Shown: positions 1-5,571, numbered from the stretch's first letter. The stretch is 5,706 nt of DNA from Mucilaginibacter sp. UBA4741 (GCA_002403905.1 DHIR01000007.1:1-5706), one strand, 5' to 3'. A program made the numbers and translations. Notes: generated by a model from the sequence alone, not told the origin.

Positions 1-291
1 GGTTTTTACGCTGAAAATAGCGCCGATGATCTCTTCTTTGGTATAAACGTCAATAATATCTTTCCAAACAAAATCAATAAATTTTATAGACAGGCCCAGG
101 TTGGCCGGGGTAAAAAATAATATGCGTTTATTGGTTAACGCTATACAGTCGGGCAACAGGTTTACCAGGGGCTTTTTTTGAACCGCTATATATATTATTT
201 CTTCTCCCGTTGTAAGCAGGTCAGCCAGTCGTTTATAAACTTTTTCAACTGCTTTAGGGTCCTGTTCGTCGTTCAGAAATTTCTCTATCAT
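1..291 (-). CDS. PH-domain protein, N-terminal part (cut by window edge)
   Basis: An open frame reads from an ATG at 291 to the window edge, giving 97 residues with no stop, so the C-terminus is missing. The N-terminus (MIEKFLNDEQDPKAVEKVY) is a short helical lead-in. It is followed by a segment resembling bacterial PH-like domains of the YokE type: residues 50-60 read IALTNKRILFF, then W76 and an acidic strand IIDVYTKEEIIGAIF at 79-93. The 'LTNKRILF' strand followed by 'W-x-DI-x-x-V' is the usual look of this fold. There is no signal peptide or membrane segment in the visible part, so it is probably cytoplasmic. The function is unknown; such domains are small binding or assembly modules. It lies 51 bp downstream of the LuxE-like gene on the same strand, with its own candidate -7 element at 309-316. 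The family call is from pattern recognition only. Confidence 0.7.
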   Translation of the reverse strand, partial: MIEKFLNDEQDPKAVEKVYKRLADLLTTGEEIIYIAVQKKPLVNLLPDCIALTNKRILFFTPANLGLSIKFIDFVWKDIIDVYTKEEIIGAIFSVKT

Positions 292-308
292 GTTGTTTTA
301 CTTTACTG

Positions 309-316
309 CAAAAATA
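309..316 (-). promoter_or_regulatory. Candidate -7 promoter element of the PH-domain gene
   Basis: On the minus strand this reads TATTTTTG followed by CA, an exact match to the Bacteroidota -7 consensus TAnnTTTG. It ends 17 bp before the ATG at 291, giving a very short leader. No clear TTG is seen at the -33 position, so the call rests on the -7 element and its placement in the intergenic gap. Confidence 0.45.
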
Positions 317-342
317 ATTAAATTCTGTTAGTATATTAAGTT

Positions 343-1329
343 TTAAGCTATCAGTAAATTACAGCCGCGAATATCGGCATTATCAAATCGCCCCAATACC
401 TCAAAACTGTTATCCTCATATATCTTACCCAGGTCCTGTGTAGCTATAAATGAGCAGGAGTTGATATTAGCCAGGTCGATCACATTAATACCCCCGGCTT
501 TTCCATTGGTAACGATGCTCATGGGGTCGTTAGTATCGCGGATAATAATGTGCATCCAGGGCGGGCAGTTAAATAATCCCGAGCCTTTGGAGTAGGCCTG
601 CGATAATAACTCGGTCATGCCGTATTCCGAATGTATAGTGTTAACGCCAAAGCCTTTGCATAGGGTATCATGCAGTTCTTCGCGTATCATTTCTTTGCGG
701 CGGCCCTTCATACCGCCTGTTTCCATCACTATCAGTTCAGGAAAATTGATCGTATACTGTTCAACAAAATCAAGCAATGCAAACGTAACACCTATAAGCA
801 AGGTTTGTTTTTTTGCCTTTTGCTGTTTGTTTATTTGGGCGGCTAATTCATCGTAATTATATAAGTAGAACCCGCTATCGGGATTATTTGATTGTTTTAC
901 CAGGTCTTCAGCCATATAGATCAATGATGAATCCTTCCGCTCTAAATAGGAAGGCAGCAATGCCAAAATGGTATAAGTTTCTATATCACCATAAAACAGT
1001 TTAAACGCTTTGCGGAAACTATCCTCGTACCAGCTTATATCGGTAACTGAATGGCTGCTGGTAGTTATGCCTGTAGTGCCTGAGCTGGTAAAGGTTACCT
1101 GGACAGCATCGGTTGAACTAACTATAAGCCGCGACTTAAAAAACTCAATTGGTAAAAAGGGAATTTGCTGGATAGTTGTAACCGAAGCGGGGTCGATATT
1201 TAACCCCGCAATAAAATCAGCATAAACTTTACAATTTTTAGCCTGGTACTGAAAAACCTGCAAAGCAAGGATATTAAATTGCTCCCATGTGTTTATGGAG
1301 AATATTTGCTGCTTGTCCGATTTGTTCAC
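343..1329 (-). CDS. LuxE-like acyl-protein synthetase / acyltransferase (ANL-type adenylating fold)
   Basis: This 328-residue protein resembles the LuxE family (acyl-protein synthetase, related to PaaK and the ANL adenylating enzymes). LuxE activates a fatty acid with ATP and carries it on a cysteine as a thioester; the substrate and partner here are unknown. Visible motifs are the phosphate-binding loop FTSSGTTG at 80-87, a METGGMKGRRKE stretch at 202-213, the SEYGMTELLSQAY adenine/acyl-binding motif at 234-246, QDLG at 298-301, and a GRFD...RGC tail at 313-323. C323 lies five residues from the end, a position comparable with the acyl-accepting cysteine near the C-terminus of LuxE. The protein is shorter than bioluminescence LuxE (about 370 residues) and lacks a separate C-terminal lid domain. 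The start is a GTG at 1329. No in-frame ATG lies upstream before a stop, and the conserved-looking region begins by about residue 9. The -7 element at 1334-1341 would make the mRNA nearly leaderless. No luxC, luxD or luxAB homologue is present, so a role in light production is not implied. Confidence 0.82.
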   Translation of the reverse strand: MNKSDKQQIFSINTWEQFNILALQVFQYQAKNCKVYADFIAGLNIDPASVTTIQQIPFLPIEFFKSRLIVSSTDAVQVTFTSSGTTGITTSSHSVTDISWYEDSFRKAFKLFYGDIETYTILALLPSYLERKDSSLIYMAEDLVKQSNNPDSGFYLYNYDELAAQINKQQKAKKQTLLIGVTFALLDFVEQYTINFPELIVMETGGMKGRRKEMIREELHDTLCKGFGVNTIHSEYGMTELLSQAYSKGSGLFNCPPWMHIIIRDTNDPMSIVTNGKAGGINVIDLANINSCSFIATQDLGKIYEDNSFEVLGRFDNADIRGCNLLIA

Positions 1330-1333
1330 CCTG

Positions 1334-1341
1334 CAAAGATA
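1334..1341 (-). promoter_or_regulatory. -7 promoter element of the LuxE-like gene
   Basis: On the minus strand this reads TATCTTTG followed by CA, an exact match to the Bacteroidota TAnnTTTG element in its most typical form. Only four bases separate it from the GTG at 1329, so transcription would begin at or within a few bases of the start codon. The region upstream, where the -33 box and spacer should lie, is an 8-bp tandem repeat, and no well-placed TTG is evident. Confidence 0.55.
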
Positions 1342-1383
1342 TACAGATGTGCAGATATGCGGATGAGCAAATATGCAGATAGG
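1336..1383. repeat. Short tandem repeat, 8-bp period
   Basis: Five consecutive 8-bp units run from 1344 to 1383 on the plus strand: CAGATGTG, CAGATATG, CGGATGAG, CAAATATG and CAGATAGG. The consensus is CAGATATG. A sixth, weaker unit (AAGATATA) at 1336-1343 overlaps the -7 element of the LuxE-like gene. The array fills most of the 69-bp gap between the cupin and LuxE-like genes. Because the period is not a multiple of three it is not coding sequence in disguise. Confidence 0.75.
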
Positions 1384-1398
1384 ATAGTAATGTGACGT

Positions 1399-1764
1399 TT
1401 ATAATTTATTTTCTTGCTGATACTTCAAAAAATCGCCATCAACAATAAGCAATTTTACAGGGGTTTTAGCTACAGAACGGTGCGAACTTAGCTCATCAGT
1501 TACTACGTAGCTCATTCCTTTTTTAAGGGTGAAATGTTCGCCGTTTTGCTGTTCGGTAATAAATTCGCCTTCCAGGCAATGAACGATATGTCCTTTTTGG
1601 CACCAATGGTCGGCAAGATATCCGGCGGAGTATTGAACAATGCGGATGCGCAGGCCTGCAAATTGCAGGGTTTGCCAGGCCGCATTTCCAGTCTCGCCGG
1701 GATGATCTGTTTTTTTGATCAGATCCCAGTCAATTATTTGGAACGGGATATTTTTATTGTTCAT
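1399..1764 (-). CDS. Small single-domain cupin, DHCW-motif type
   Basis: This 121-residue protein has the features of a one-domain cupin beta-barrel and resembles the group annotated as 'DHCW motif cupin fold protein'. The motif region reads YLADHWCQKGHIVHCLEGEF at 49-68. It supplies H53, C55 and H59 as likely metal ligands or pocket residues, followed by the turn LEGE at 64-67. The second cupin half has KKGMSY at 81-86 and SSHRS at 93-97, with H95 at the usual place of the last ligand. There is no signal peptide, so it is probably cytoplasmic. The reaction is unknown; the family has no firmly assigned substrate that I can name. The ATG at 1764 is a good start. Upstream, the minus strand has TATTATTTG (1780-1772), a -7-like sequence with a three-base instead of two-base gap. 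It is followed after 69 bp by the LuxE-like gene. Confidence 0.82.
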   Translation of the reverse strand: MNNKNIPFQIIDWDLIKKTDHPGETGNAAWQTLQFAGLRIRIVQYSAGYLADHWCQKGHIVHCLEGEFITEQQNGEHFTLKKGMSYVVTDELSSHRSVAKTPVKLLIVDGDFLKYQQENKL

Positions 1765-1806
1765 TTTTACTCAAATAATAGATTTTAGGCAAGTTAATAA
1801 AGAAAA

Positions 1807-1832
1807 AACAACTGCCCGTTTTTAGGGTTGTT
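1807..1832 (-). terminator. Possible hairpin with T-run ahead of the cupin gene
   Basis: Read on the minus strand, AACAAC (1832-1827) can pair with GTTGTT (1812-1807), with an extra CC/GG pairing inside the 14-nt loop. It is followed at once by a run of T (TTTTTTC). The shape is that of a weak intrinsic terminator pointing leftward, although there is no gene ending here on that strand. It could block antisense transcription coming from the SYLF gene or sit in the cupin leader. Confidence 0.25.
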
Positions 1833-1860
1833 GATTAAAACAAATAAAATATACCATACT

Positions 1861-2532
1861 ATGAAAACATTAAAATTGTTAGGGCTACCTGTTTTATTGA
1901 GTTTGTTCCTGGTACTGTTATCAGCCACCGATCCCAGCAAAGAAATTGAAAAGATACATGATTCTGCCAATGTATTAAAAGCCTTTGGCAAAATGAAGGA
2001 AAGCATCCCTCACGACCTGCTTGAAAGTTACCAGGGCGTAGTTATTATCCCCAACCTGCTAAACGCTGGTTTTGGTATTGGCGCTAAACGCGGCAGGGGC
2101 GTTGCCCTGGTAAAGCTCCCTGACGGCAAATGGAGCGACCCTGTTTTTATTACGTTAACAGGCGGTAGTTTCGGCTTTCAAATAGGTATGCAATCTATTG
2201 ATATGGTATTAGTGTTCCGTCATAAAGGGGTGCTTACCAAAGTGAAGAATGGCGATTTTACAATCGGTGGCGATATATCGGCAGCAGCCGGCCCGGTTGG
2301 GCGAAGCTCAACGGCCAGCACCGATTATAAACTGGAAGCCGAGGTATATTCTTACTCGCGCAGCCGCGGGCTTTTTGCGGGCATTAGTATACATGGTTCA
2401 AACTTATCGATAGATAAAAGCGCGAACGCTGCGTTTTATGGTAATGACATGAGTTCGCAGGATATATTCGAGACGGGCAAAAGCGACCATGAGGCCGTGC
2501 GGGTATTAAAAGAAACTTTAAACGCTTTATAA
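1861..2532 (+). CDS. Secreted SYLF-domain (YSC84-like) lipid-binding protein
   Basis: This 223-residue protein belongs to the SYLF/Ysc84 family, a small beta-rich domain that binds phosphoinositides in eukaryotic members; bacterial members are mostly exported proteins of unknown role. I chose the ATG at 1861. A TTG at 1828 would add 11 residues in front of an otherwise typical signal peptide. Residues 1-22 are a signal sequence (MKTLK, a hydrophobic core from L6 to L20, then SA), with likely cleavage after A22. No lipobox cysteine is present, so it is probably a soluble periplasmic protein. Family hallmarks follow: SYQGVVIIPN at 56-65, GFGIGAKRGRGVAL at 70-83, W91SDPVF, GGSFGFQIGMQSIDMVLVF at 101-119, GGDISAAAGPVGR at 136-148 and YSYSRSRGLFAGISIHGS at 163-180. 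The length fits the family with nothing truncated. It is followed by a strong terminator, so it looks monocistronic. No clear TAnnTTTG element was found upstream. Confidence 0.9.
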   Translation: MKTLKLLGLPVLLSLFLVLLSATDPSKEIEKIHDSANVLKAFGKMKESIPHDLLESYQGVVIIPNLLNAGFGIGAKRGRGVALVKLPDGKWSDPVFITLTGGSFGFQIGMQSIDMVLVFRHKGVLTKVKNGDFTIGGDISAAAGPVGRSSTASTDYKLEAEVYSYSRSRGLFAGISIHGSNLSIDKSANAAFYGNDMSSQDIFETGKSDHEAVRVLKETLNAL

Positions 2533-2554
2533 TCAAATCAATTCATCTTTCCGA

Positions 2555-2591
2555 AAAAATAGCGATGGGTTTAAAACCCATCGCTATTTTT
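2555..2591 (+). terminator. Intrinsic terminator after the SYLF gene
   Basis: A long perfect inverted repeat is centred on 2573. AAAAATAGCGATGGGTT pairs with AACCCATCGCTATTTTT, with a GC-rich middle part and A/T tracts at the outer ends. It starts 22 bp after the SYLF stop codon and ends 37 bp before the amylase ATG, so it separates the two plus-strand genes. The A/T tracts on both sides mean it could also stop leftward transcription. Its core GGGTTTAAAACCC resembles the second palindrome class at 5572-5591 and 5686-5705. Confidence 0.85.
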
Positions 2592-2611
2592 ATTTAAGGT
2601 GTATACGGTTG

Positions 2612-2619
2612 TATATTAG
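2612..2619 (+). promoter_or_regulatory. Possible -7 element of the amylase gene
   Basis: The sequence TATATTAG matches TAnnTTTG at five of six fixed positions and is followed by C. It ends nine bases before the ATG at 2629. No TTG is found at a fitting -33 position. It is the best candidate in the 37-bp gap after the terminator, where a promoter must lie if the gene is not read through from upstream. Confidence 0.3.
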
Positions 2620-2628
2620 CAGTCAATT

Positions 2629-4347
2629 ATGGGCACACCATCTACTACCAATAAGCTTATCGTTTATCAATTATTGCCGCGCTTGTTTGGTAATACCAAT
2701 ACCACTAATAAATATTATGGCACCCTTGATGAAAACGGCACCGGCAAATTCAATGATATTACGGATAAGGCCCTTCAGGAACTATCAAAACTGGGTGTAA
2801 CCCATGTTTGGTTTACCGGGGTTATTGAGCATGCTACCATGACCGATTATTCCTGGTTCGATATAAAGCCTGATGACCCCGATGTGGTAAAAGGTATTGC
2901 CGGATCGCCTTATGCTATAAAAGACTATTATGATGTTGACCCCGACCTGGCCGTGAATGTTAACGACCGCATGACCGAATACGAGGCGCTTATTAAACGC
3001 ACCCATGCTAACGGCTTAAAGGTAATTATGGATTTTGTGCCCAACCATGTGGCGCGTACCTATAATTCGGATGTTAAACCAAATGGCGTGCGTGATATAG
3101 GCGCTGATGATGATAATACCAAAGCATTTGCTGCTGATAACGATTTTTATTACCTGCCGGGACAATCTTTTATCGCACCTGTCGGCTATAATGCCGGGGG
3201 CGATGATTTTACAAGTCCGCTTAAGGATGGCCGGTTCGAGGAGAACCCGGCAAAAGTAACCGGGAATAACCTTTTTAGTGCCGCGCCAGGTATTAATGAT
3301 TGGTTCGAGACGGTAAAGCTAAATTATGGCATTGATGTGCTTAATGGCAATGCCATCCATTATAACCCGCCGCCGCCTTTATGGCATAAGCTATATGATA
3401 TACTTAATTATTGGTGCGCCAAGGGGGTTGATGGTTTTCGCTGCGATATGGTGGAGCAGATACCTTTTGAATTTTGGGGATGGGTGATAGGGCAATTAAA
3501 AGCTCAATACCCCTGCCTGGTATTTATAGGCGAAGCTTATAATACAACGGACTACGACAGCTATATTTTTGACGGTAAGTTTGATTATCTTTATGATAAG
3601 GCAGGCATATTGGACGCGGTAAGGAAATTAACCACTAACCAAACCGGCGCCACTGTTTGGGATATTAACAACGTATGGAACAACCAGACCAACGGGATCG
3701 ACGATTATATGCTGCGCTTTATGGAGAACCACGACGAGCAGCGTGTAGCCTCTGGTAGTTTCGCGGGGGATGCGTGGTATGGGGTGCCGGGGATGATAGT
3801 TTGCGCTACCCTGGCGAACGGGCCGGTTATGATCTATTTCGGGCAGGAGGTTGGTGAGCCTGGCGAGGGGCTGGAAGGGTTTGGCGATAACGACGGGCGC
3901 ACCAGCATATTTGATTACTGGGGTGTGCCCGAACATCAGAAATGGGTAAATAATGGCTTGTATGATGGGGTCCGGTTGTCTGATGGTCAGCAACGGTTGC
4001 GTGAGTTTTACAGTAAGTTGTTCAATGCCGTGCGGAATAATGAGGCCTTATATGCCGGTAAGTTTTATGAACTGCTGTTAGATAACCAGGATAACTTTAA
4101 CGACCGCATATACCTATATATGCGTTATACCGATAACCAAAGGGTATTGGTAATTGCCAGCTTTGACCGTAATGATCAAACCATTCATGTCAATATCCCG
4201 CAAGACTTGTTATTGTGGATGAACGTGAGCGGCCCGGTAACGTTTACCGACCTGTTAACCGGGAACCGGTTTGATACCGGCAATATAGAGACGATGGGTT
4301 TAACCCTAACTATACCGCCAATGAGCGGTGTGCTGCTTGCTTTTTAA
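2629..4347 (+). CDS. Alpha-amylase family glycoside hydrolase (GH13), cytoplasmic
   Basis: This 572-residue enzyme has the full GH13 catalytic set on a (beta/alpha)8 barrel. It therefore most likely hydrolyses or transfers alpha-glucosidic bonds in starch, glycogen or maltodextrins; the exact specificity cannot be read from the sequence. The barrel opens with VYQLLPRLFG at 12-21. Conserved region I is DFVPNH at 135-140. Residues 141 to about 225 form a long domain-B insert. Region II is GFRCDMVEQ at 269-277, with R271 and nucleophile D273. Region III is FIGEAY, with acid/base E302. Region IV is ENHDEQR, with H368 and transition-state stabiliser D369. A beta-sandwich-like C-terminal domain spans about 475-572. 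No signal peptide or lipobox is present, so it should act in the cytoplasm, unlike SusG-type surface amylases. The start is fixed by an in-frame TAG at 2617-2619. No other sugar-use genes (susCD, transporter, regulator) are in the window. All catalytic residues are intact. Confidence 0.92.
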   Translation: MGTPSTTNKLIVYQLLPRLFGNTNTTNKYYGTLDENGTGKFNDITDKALQELSKLGVTHVWFTGVIEHATMTDYSWFDIKPDDPDVVKGIAGSPYAIKDYYDVDPDLAVNVNDRMTEYEALIKRTHANGLKVIMDFVPNHVARTYNSDVKPNGVRDIGADDDNTKAFAADNDFYYLPGQSFIAPVGYNAGGDDFTSPLKDGRFEENPAKVTGNNLFSAAPGINDWFETVKLNYGIDVLNGNAIHYNPPPPLWHKLYDILNYWCAKGVDGFRCDMVEQIPFEFWGWVIGQLKAQYPCLVFIGEAYNTTDYDSYIFDGKFDYLYDKAGILDAVRKLTTNQTGATVWDINNVWNNQTNGIDDYMLRFMENHDEQRVASGSFAGDAWYGVPGMIVCATLANGPVMIYFGQEVGEPGEGLEGFGDNDGRTSIFDYWGVPEHQKWVNNGLYDGVRLSDGQQRLREFYSKLFNAVRNNEALYAGKFYELLLDNQDNFNDRIYLYMRYTDNQRVLVIASFDRNDQTIHVNIPQDLLLWMNVSGPVTFTDLLTGNRFDTGNIETMGLTLTIPPMSGVLLAF

Positions 4348-4354
4348 TGTGTTC

Positions 4355-4376
4355 TGTTACACGCGTGTGTGTAACA
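4355..4376. repeat. Inverted repeat TGTTACAC / GTGTAACA
   Basis: Perfect 8-bp arms, TGTTACAC (4355-4362) and GTGTAACA (4369-4376), flank a 6-base centre. The repeat starts eight bases after the amylase stop codon. It could fold as an mRNA 3'-end hairpin, but no T-run follows. It could instead be a two-fold symmetric protein site made from two facing TGTAACA boxes. Confidence 0.7.
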
Positions 4377-4559
4377 AGTGGAACAGGTGTAACAAGATTT
4401 TGGCTTAACCTATTGAAAATAAACCAACTACAAAAAGTGGGTGTAACAAGATGTAACAAAGCGTTACGACGTTTAAGTCCGTGTTTTTATGCGTAAATTT
4501 TAGTTAATTGGTTGATTATTAAATAATTAAAAAATAGCCAATTTTGGATAAATGTAACA
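4370..4559 (+). repeat. Five direct copies of TGTAACA
   Basis: TGTAACA occurs at 4370-4376, 4388-4394, 4442-4448, 4452-4458 and 4553-4559, plus one inverted copy (TGTTACA) at 4355-4361. Three copies are part of an identical 10-mer GTGTAACAAG (4369-4378, 4387-4396, 4441-4450). The spacing between starts is 18, 54, 10 and 101 bp, so it is not a regular tandem array. The boxes may be binding sites of an unknown protein or the remnant of a dispersed repeat. Confidence 0.7.
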
Positions 4560-4605
4560 GCGTAAAATAACCTGGTGAAACAGGCAAAAATCACTATTCT
4601 TTTAT

Positions 4606-5019
4606 TTACAGATTTTCCAAAATCTTTTTAAAGTCAATAGTTTTTATGGCGTTAACTGATGGGAAAGGAATATGCTTTAATATATTAAAATGCTTATCTT
4701 CTGAAACGATATAATCCGCATTTCCCGCTACTGCACAATCAAAGAATTTATTATCATCGGGATCTTTTTCCATGATATTCCATTCAAAATAGCGGATAGT
4801 ATGAACAATGTTTTTCTGTAGAATAATTTGCGTTAGGGCATATTCCGCATCTTTTGCAGAAAAATATCTTTCAATTATTTCGGCGTATTCGTTTAAAATG
4901 TCGGTGGTTATACATAACTCATACTTGCCTTGCAAAAATGATTGCCAAACCCAATGATAGGGTGATTGACGCGAAATGGCGGCAACCAATACATTAGTAT
5001 CTAAAACTACCCGGAGCAT
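4606..5019 (-). CDS. PIN-domain toxin of a type II toxin-antitoxin pair (PIN_3-like family)
   Basis: This 137-residue protein resembles the family annotated 'putative toxin-antitoxin system toxin component, PIN family'. PIN toxins are metal-dependent ribonucleases that cut RNA when released from the antitoxin. The acidic active-site residues are visible: D7 in VVLDTNVLVAA, E44 in ILNEY, D89 in the DPDDNKFFDCAVAGNADYIV block at 86-105, and D108 in SEDKHF. The length is usual for the family and nothing is missing, so the protein should be active. There is no signal peptide. The ATG at 5019 follows the stop codon of the upstream 75-aa gene after a single base (TAA-G-ATG), an arrangement that favours translational coupling. 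The RNA target is unknown. Confidence 0.88.
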   Translation of the reverse strand: MLRVVLDTNVLVAAISRQSPYHWVWQSFLQGKYELCITTDILNEYAEIIERYFSAKDAEYALTQIILQKNIVHTIRYFEWNIMEKDPDDNKFFDCAVAGNADYIVSEDKHFNILKHIPFPSVNAIKTIDFKKILENL

Positions 5020-5020
5020 C

Positions 5021-5248
5021 TTAATGCGCTTTACGCATGTGGCCGGTTAATATGTTTTCAAAATCAGTTGCGCTATATCCTTTTTGGGCGATGGTTTCAT
5101 CCAGGTGCTGCTGCATTTTACTGTTGTTAAAATCCAACAATAATTTATGCAGGTCTTTTATATCCTGCTCGTCATACTGCTCATTAACTACCTGCAAAAC
5201 CATTAACTGCGCTTCGTTTAAAGGTTTAGCTTTTACTGCATTTTTCAT
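5021..5248 (-). CDS. Putative antitoxin partner of the PIN toxin
   Basis: This 75-residue protein is encoded directly upstream of, and probably translationally coupled to, the PIN toxin. It has no strong match to a DNA-binding antitoxin family I can name. From memory it resembles the short helical partners found beside Bacteroidota PIN toxins: a LNEAQLMVLQ helix at 10-19, an acidic helix DEQDIKDLHKLLLDF at 26-40, then KMQQHLDETI at 44-53, a GYSATDFENILTGH segment at 57-70 and a basic tail MRKAH. The ATG at 5248 is the natural start. If it acts like other type II antitoxins it should neutralise the PIN domain through its C-terminal part and may repress its own promoter. The function is inferred mainly from position. 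Confidence 0.72.
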   Translation of the reverse strand: MKNAVKAKPLNEAQLMVLQVVNEQYDEQDIKDLHKLLLDFNNSKMQQHLDETIAQKGYSATDFENILTGHMRKAH

Positions 5249-5277
5249 GGTTTATTTTGTTTTTTATTTGTTATGAA

Positions 5278-5297
5278 CCTGCCTGCCGTCAGGCGGG
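5278..5297. repeat. GC-rich hairpin CCTGCCTG / CAGGCGGG
   Basis: CCTGCCTG (5278-5285) pairs with CAGGCGGG (5290-5297) around a CCGT loop, with one G-T wobble. It stands out as GC-rich inside an AT-rich leader, 30 bp ahead of the antitoxin ATG. It has no following T-run on the minus strand. It may be a dispersed palindromic unit inserted here or a regulatory hairpin. Confidence 0.6.
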
Positions 5298-5300
5298 GCT

Positions 5301-5337
5301 ATCATGAGCTTGTTTGTGTTTAATTGTAGCCCATGAT
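5301..5337. repeat. Inverted repeat ATCATGAGCT / AGCCCATGAT
   Basis: Ten-base arms at 5301-5310 and 5328-5337 are complementary except for one position, which is a wobble in RNA. A 17-base loop separates them. Placed between the -7 element and the antitoxin gene, it is the best candidate in the leader for an operator of the antitoxin or antitoxin-toxin complex. Confidence 0.5.
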
Positions 5338-5364
5338 GGTTTCATGGTAATAATAATTACTAAA

Positions 5365-5372
5365 CAAATATA
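5365..5372 (-). promoter_or_regulatory. -7 promoter element of the toxin-antitoxin operon
   Basis: On the minus strand this reads TATATTTG, an exact match to TAnnTTTG. The -33 region about 20 bp upstream reads GAGTTT, a partial match only. It is the only good element upstream of the antitoxin gene on this strand and lies about 117 bp from its ATG. Confidence 0.5.
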
Positions 5373-5520
5373 ACAAATTGTATAATAAACTCGAGTTCTA
5401 AAAGGCAGATAAGGTGCGGGTAGCCCCTTTCATAACCTTAAACCGGTTATTGTCGTTTTGTTGATGCCACCGAAACGATAAAGTGCATGTTAGTCCGGAT
5501 TGGCAATTACGGGTGTTCGA

Positions 5521-5567
5521 AAGATTTGAGGCACTTTGTTTTAAGAGCCATCGGCTCGACAAATCTT
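5521..5567. repeat. Inverted repeat AAGATTTG / CAAATCTT enclosing a hairpin
   Basis: Perfect 8-bp arms at 5521-5528 and 5560-5567 flank 31 bases that contain the class-A hairpin GAGCC-ATC-GGCTC. The two structures are nested but not concentric. The arrangement is like a stem with an internal hairpin, as seen at subterminal ends of some single-strand transposons; that comparison is an inference. Confidence 0.55.
5543..5560 (+). repeat. Class-A palindromic unit, copy 1
   Basis: AAGAGCCATCGGCTCGAC. The core is a 5-bp stem GAGCC/GGCTC with loop ATC. It matches copy 2 at 16 of 18 positions and copy 3 (opposite strand) at 15 of 18. Confidence 0.75.
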
Positions 5568-5571
5568 GTAA

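Larger units (their letters stand above)
4348..4605. other. Convergent intergenic region with repeat boxes and an AT-rich tract
   Basis: These 258 bases separate the 3' ends of the amylase and PIN toxin genes and contain no convincing gene. The left part holds the TGTAACA boxes. From about 4497 to 4552 the sequence is very AT-rich and includes the palindrome ATTATT-A-AATAAT (4515-4527) inside an inverted pair AATTGG (4506-4511) / CCAATT (4538-4543). A small stem CCTG (4571-4574) / CAGG (4581-4584), followed on the minus strand by TTATTTTA, could be a weak terminator for the toxin transcript. Confidence 0.6.
5249..5372 (-). other. Leader region of the toxin-antitoxin operon
   Basis: No gene is seen here. 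If transcription starts from the -7 element at 5365-5372, the mRNA has a leader of about 110 nt containing two inverted repeats (5301-5337 and 5278-5297). Type II pairs usually have a short leader with an operator over the promoter, so this is longer than expected. No closer TAnnTTTG element is visible. Confidence 0.45.

Noticed and set aside
617..1225. Plus-strand open frames at 617-856, 813-1004 and 1010-1225
   Set aside because: They lie antisense inside the LuxE-like gene, whose minus-strand product has recognisable family motifs; their translations show no domain or plausible composition.
1828..1860. TTG at 1828 as start of the SYLF gene
   Set aside because: It would put 11 polar residues ahead of a normal signal peptide; the ATG at 1861 gives a standard export signal.
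1534..2006. Open frames at 1534-1788 (+) and 1794-2006 (-)
   Set aside because: The first is antisense to the cupin and the second antisense to the SYLF signal-peptide region and promoter gap; both are shadows of better supported genes.
2609..3993. Open frames at 2609-2800 (+), 2785-3006 (-) and 3628-3993 (-)
   Set aside because: All overlap the GH13 gene, which carries all four conserved catalytic regions in its own frame.
4355..4559. TGTAACA cluster plus AT-rich tract as a replication origin with iterons
   Set aside because: Copies are irregularly spaced, no DnaA-box-like TTATCCACA sites are seen, and there is no rep or dnaA gene nearby.
5037..5276. Plus-strand 79-codon frame with a hydrophobic product
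   Set aside because: It is antisense to the antitoxin gene and ends in its leader. A small hydrophobic type I-like toxin was considered, but the cysteine-rich, irregular sequence and the better minus-strand pair argue against it.
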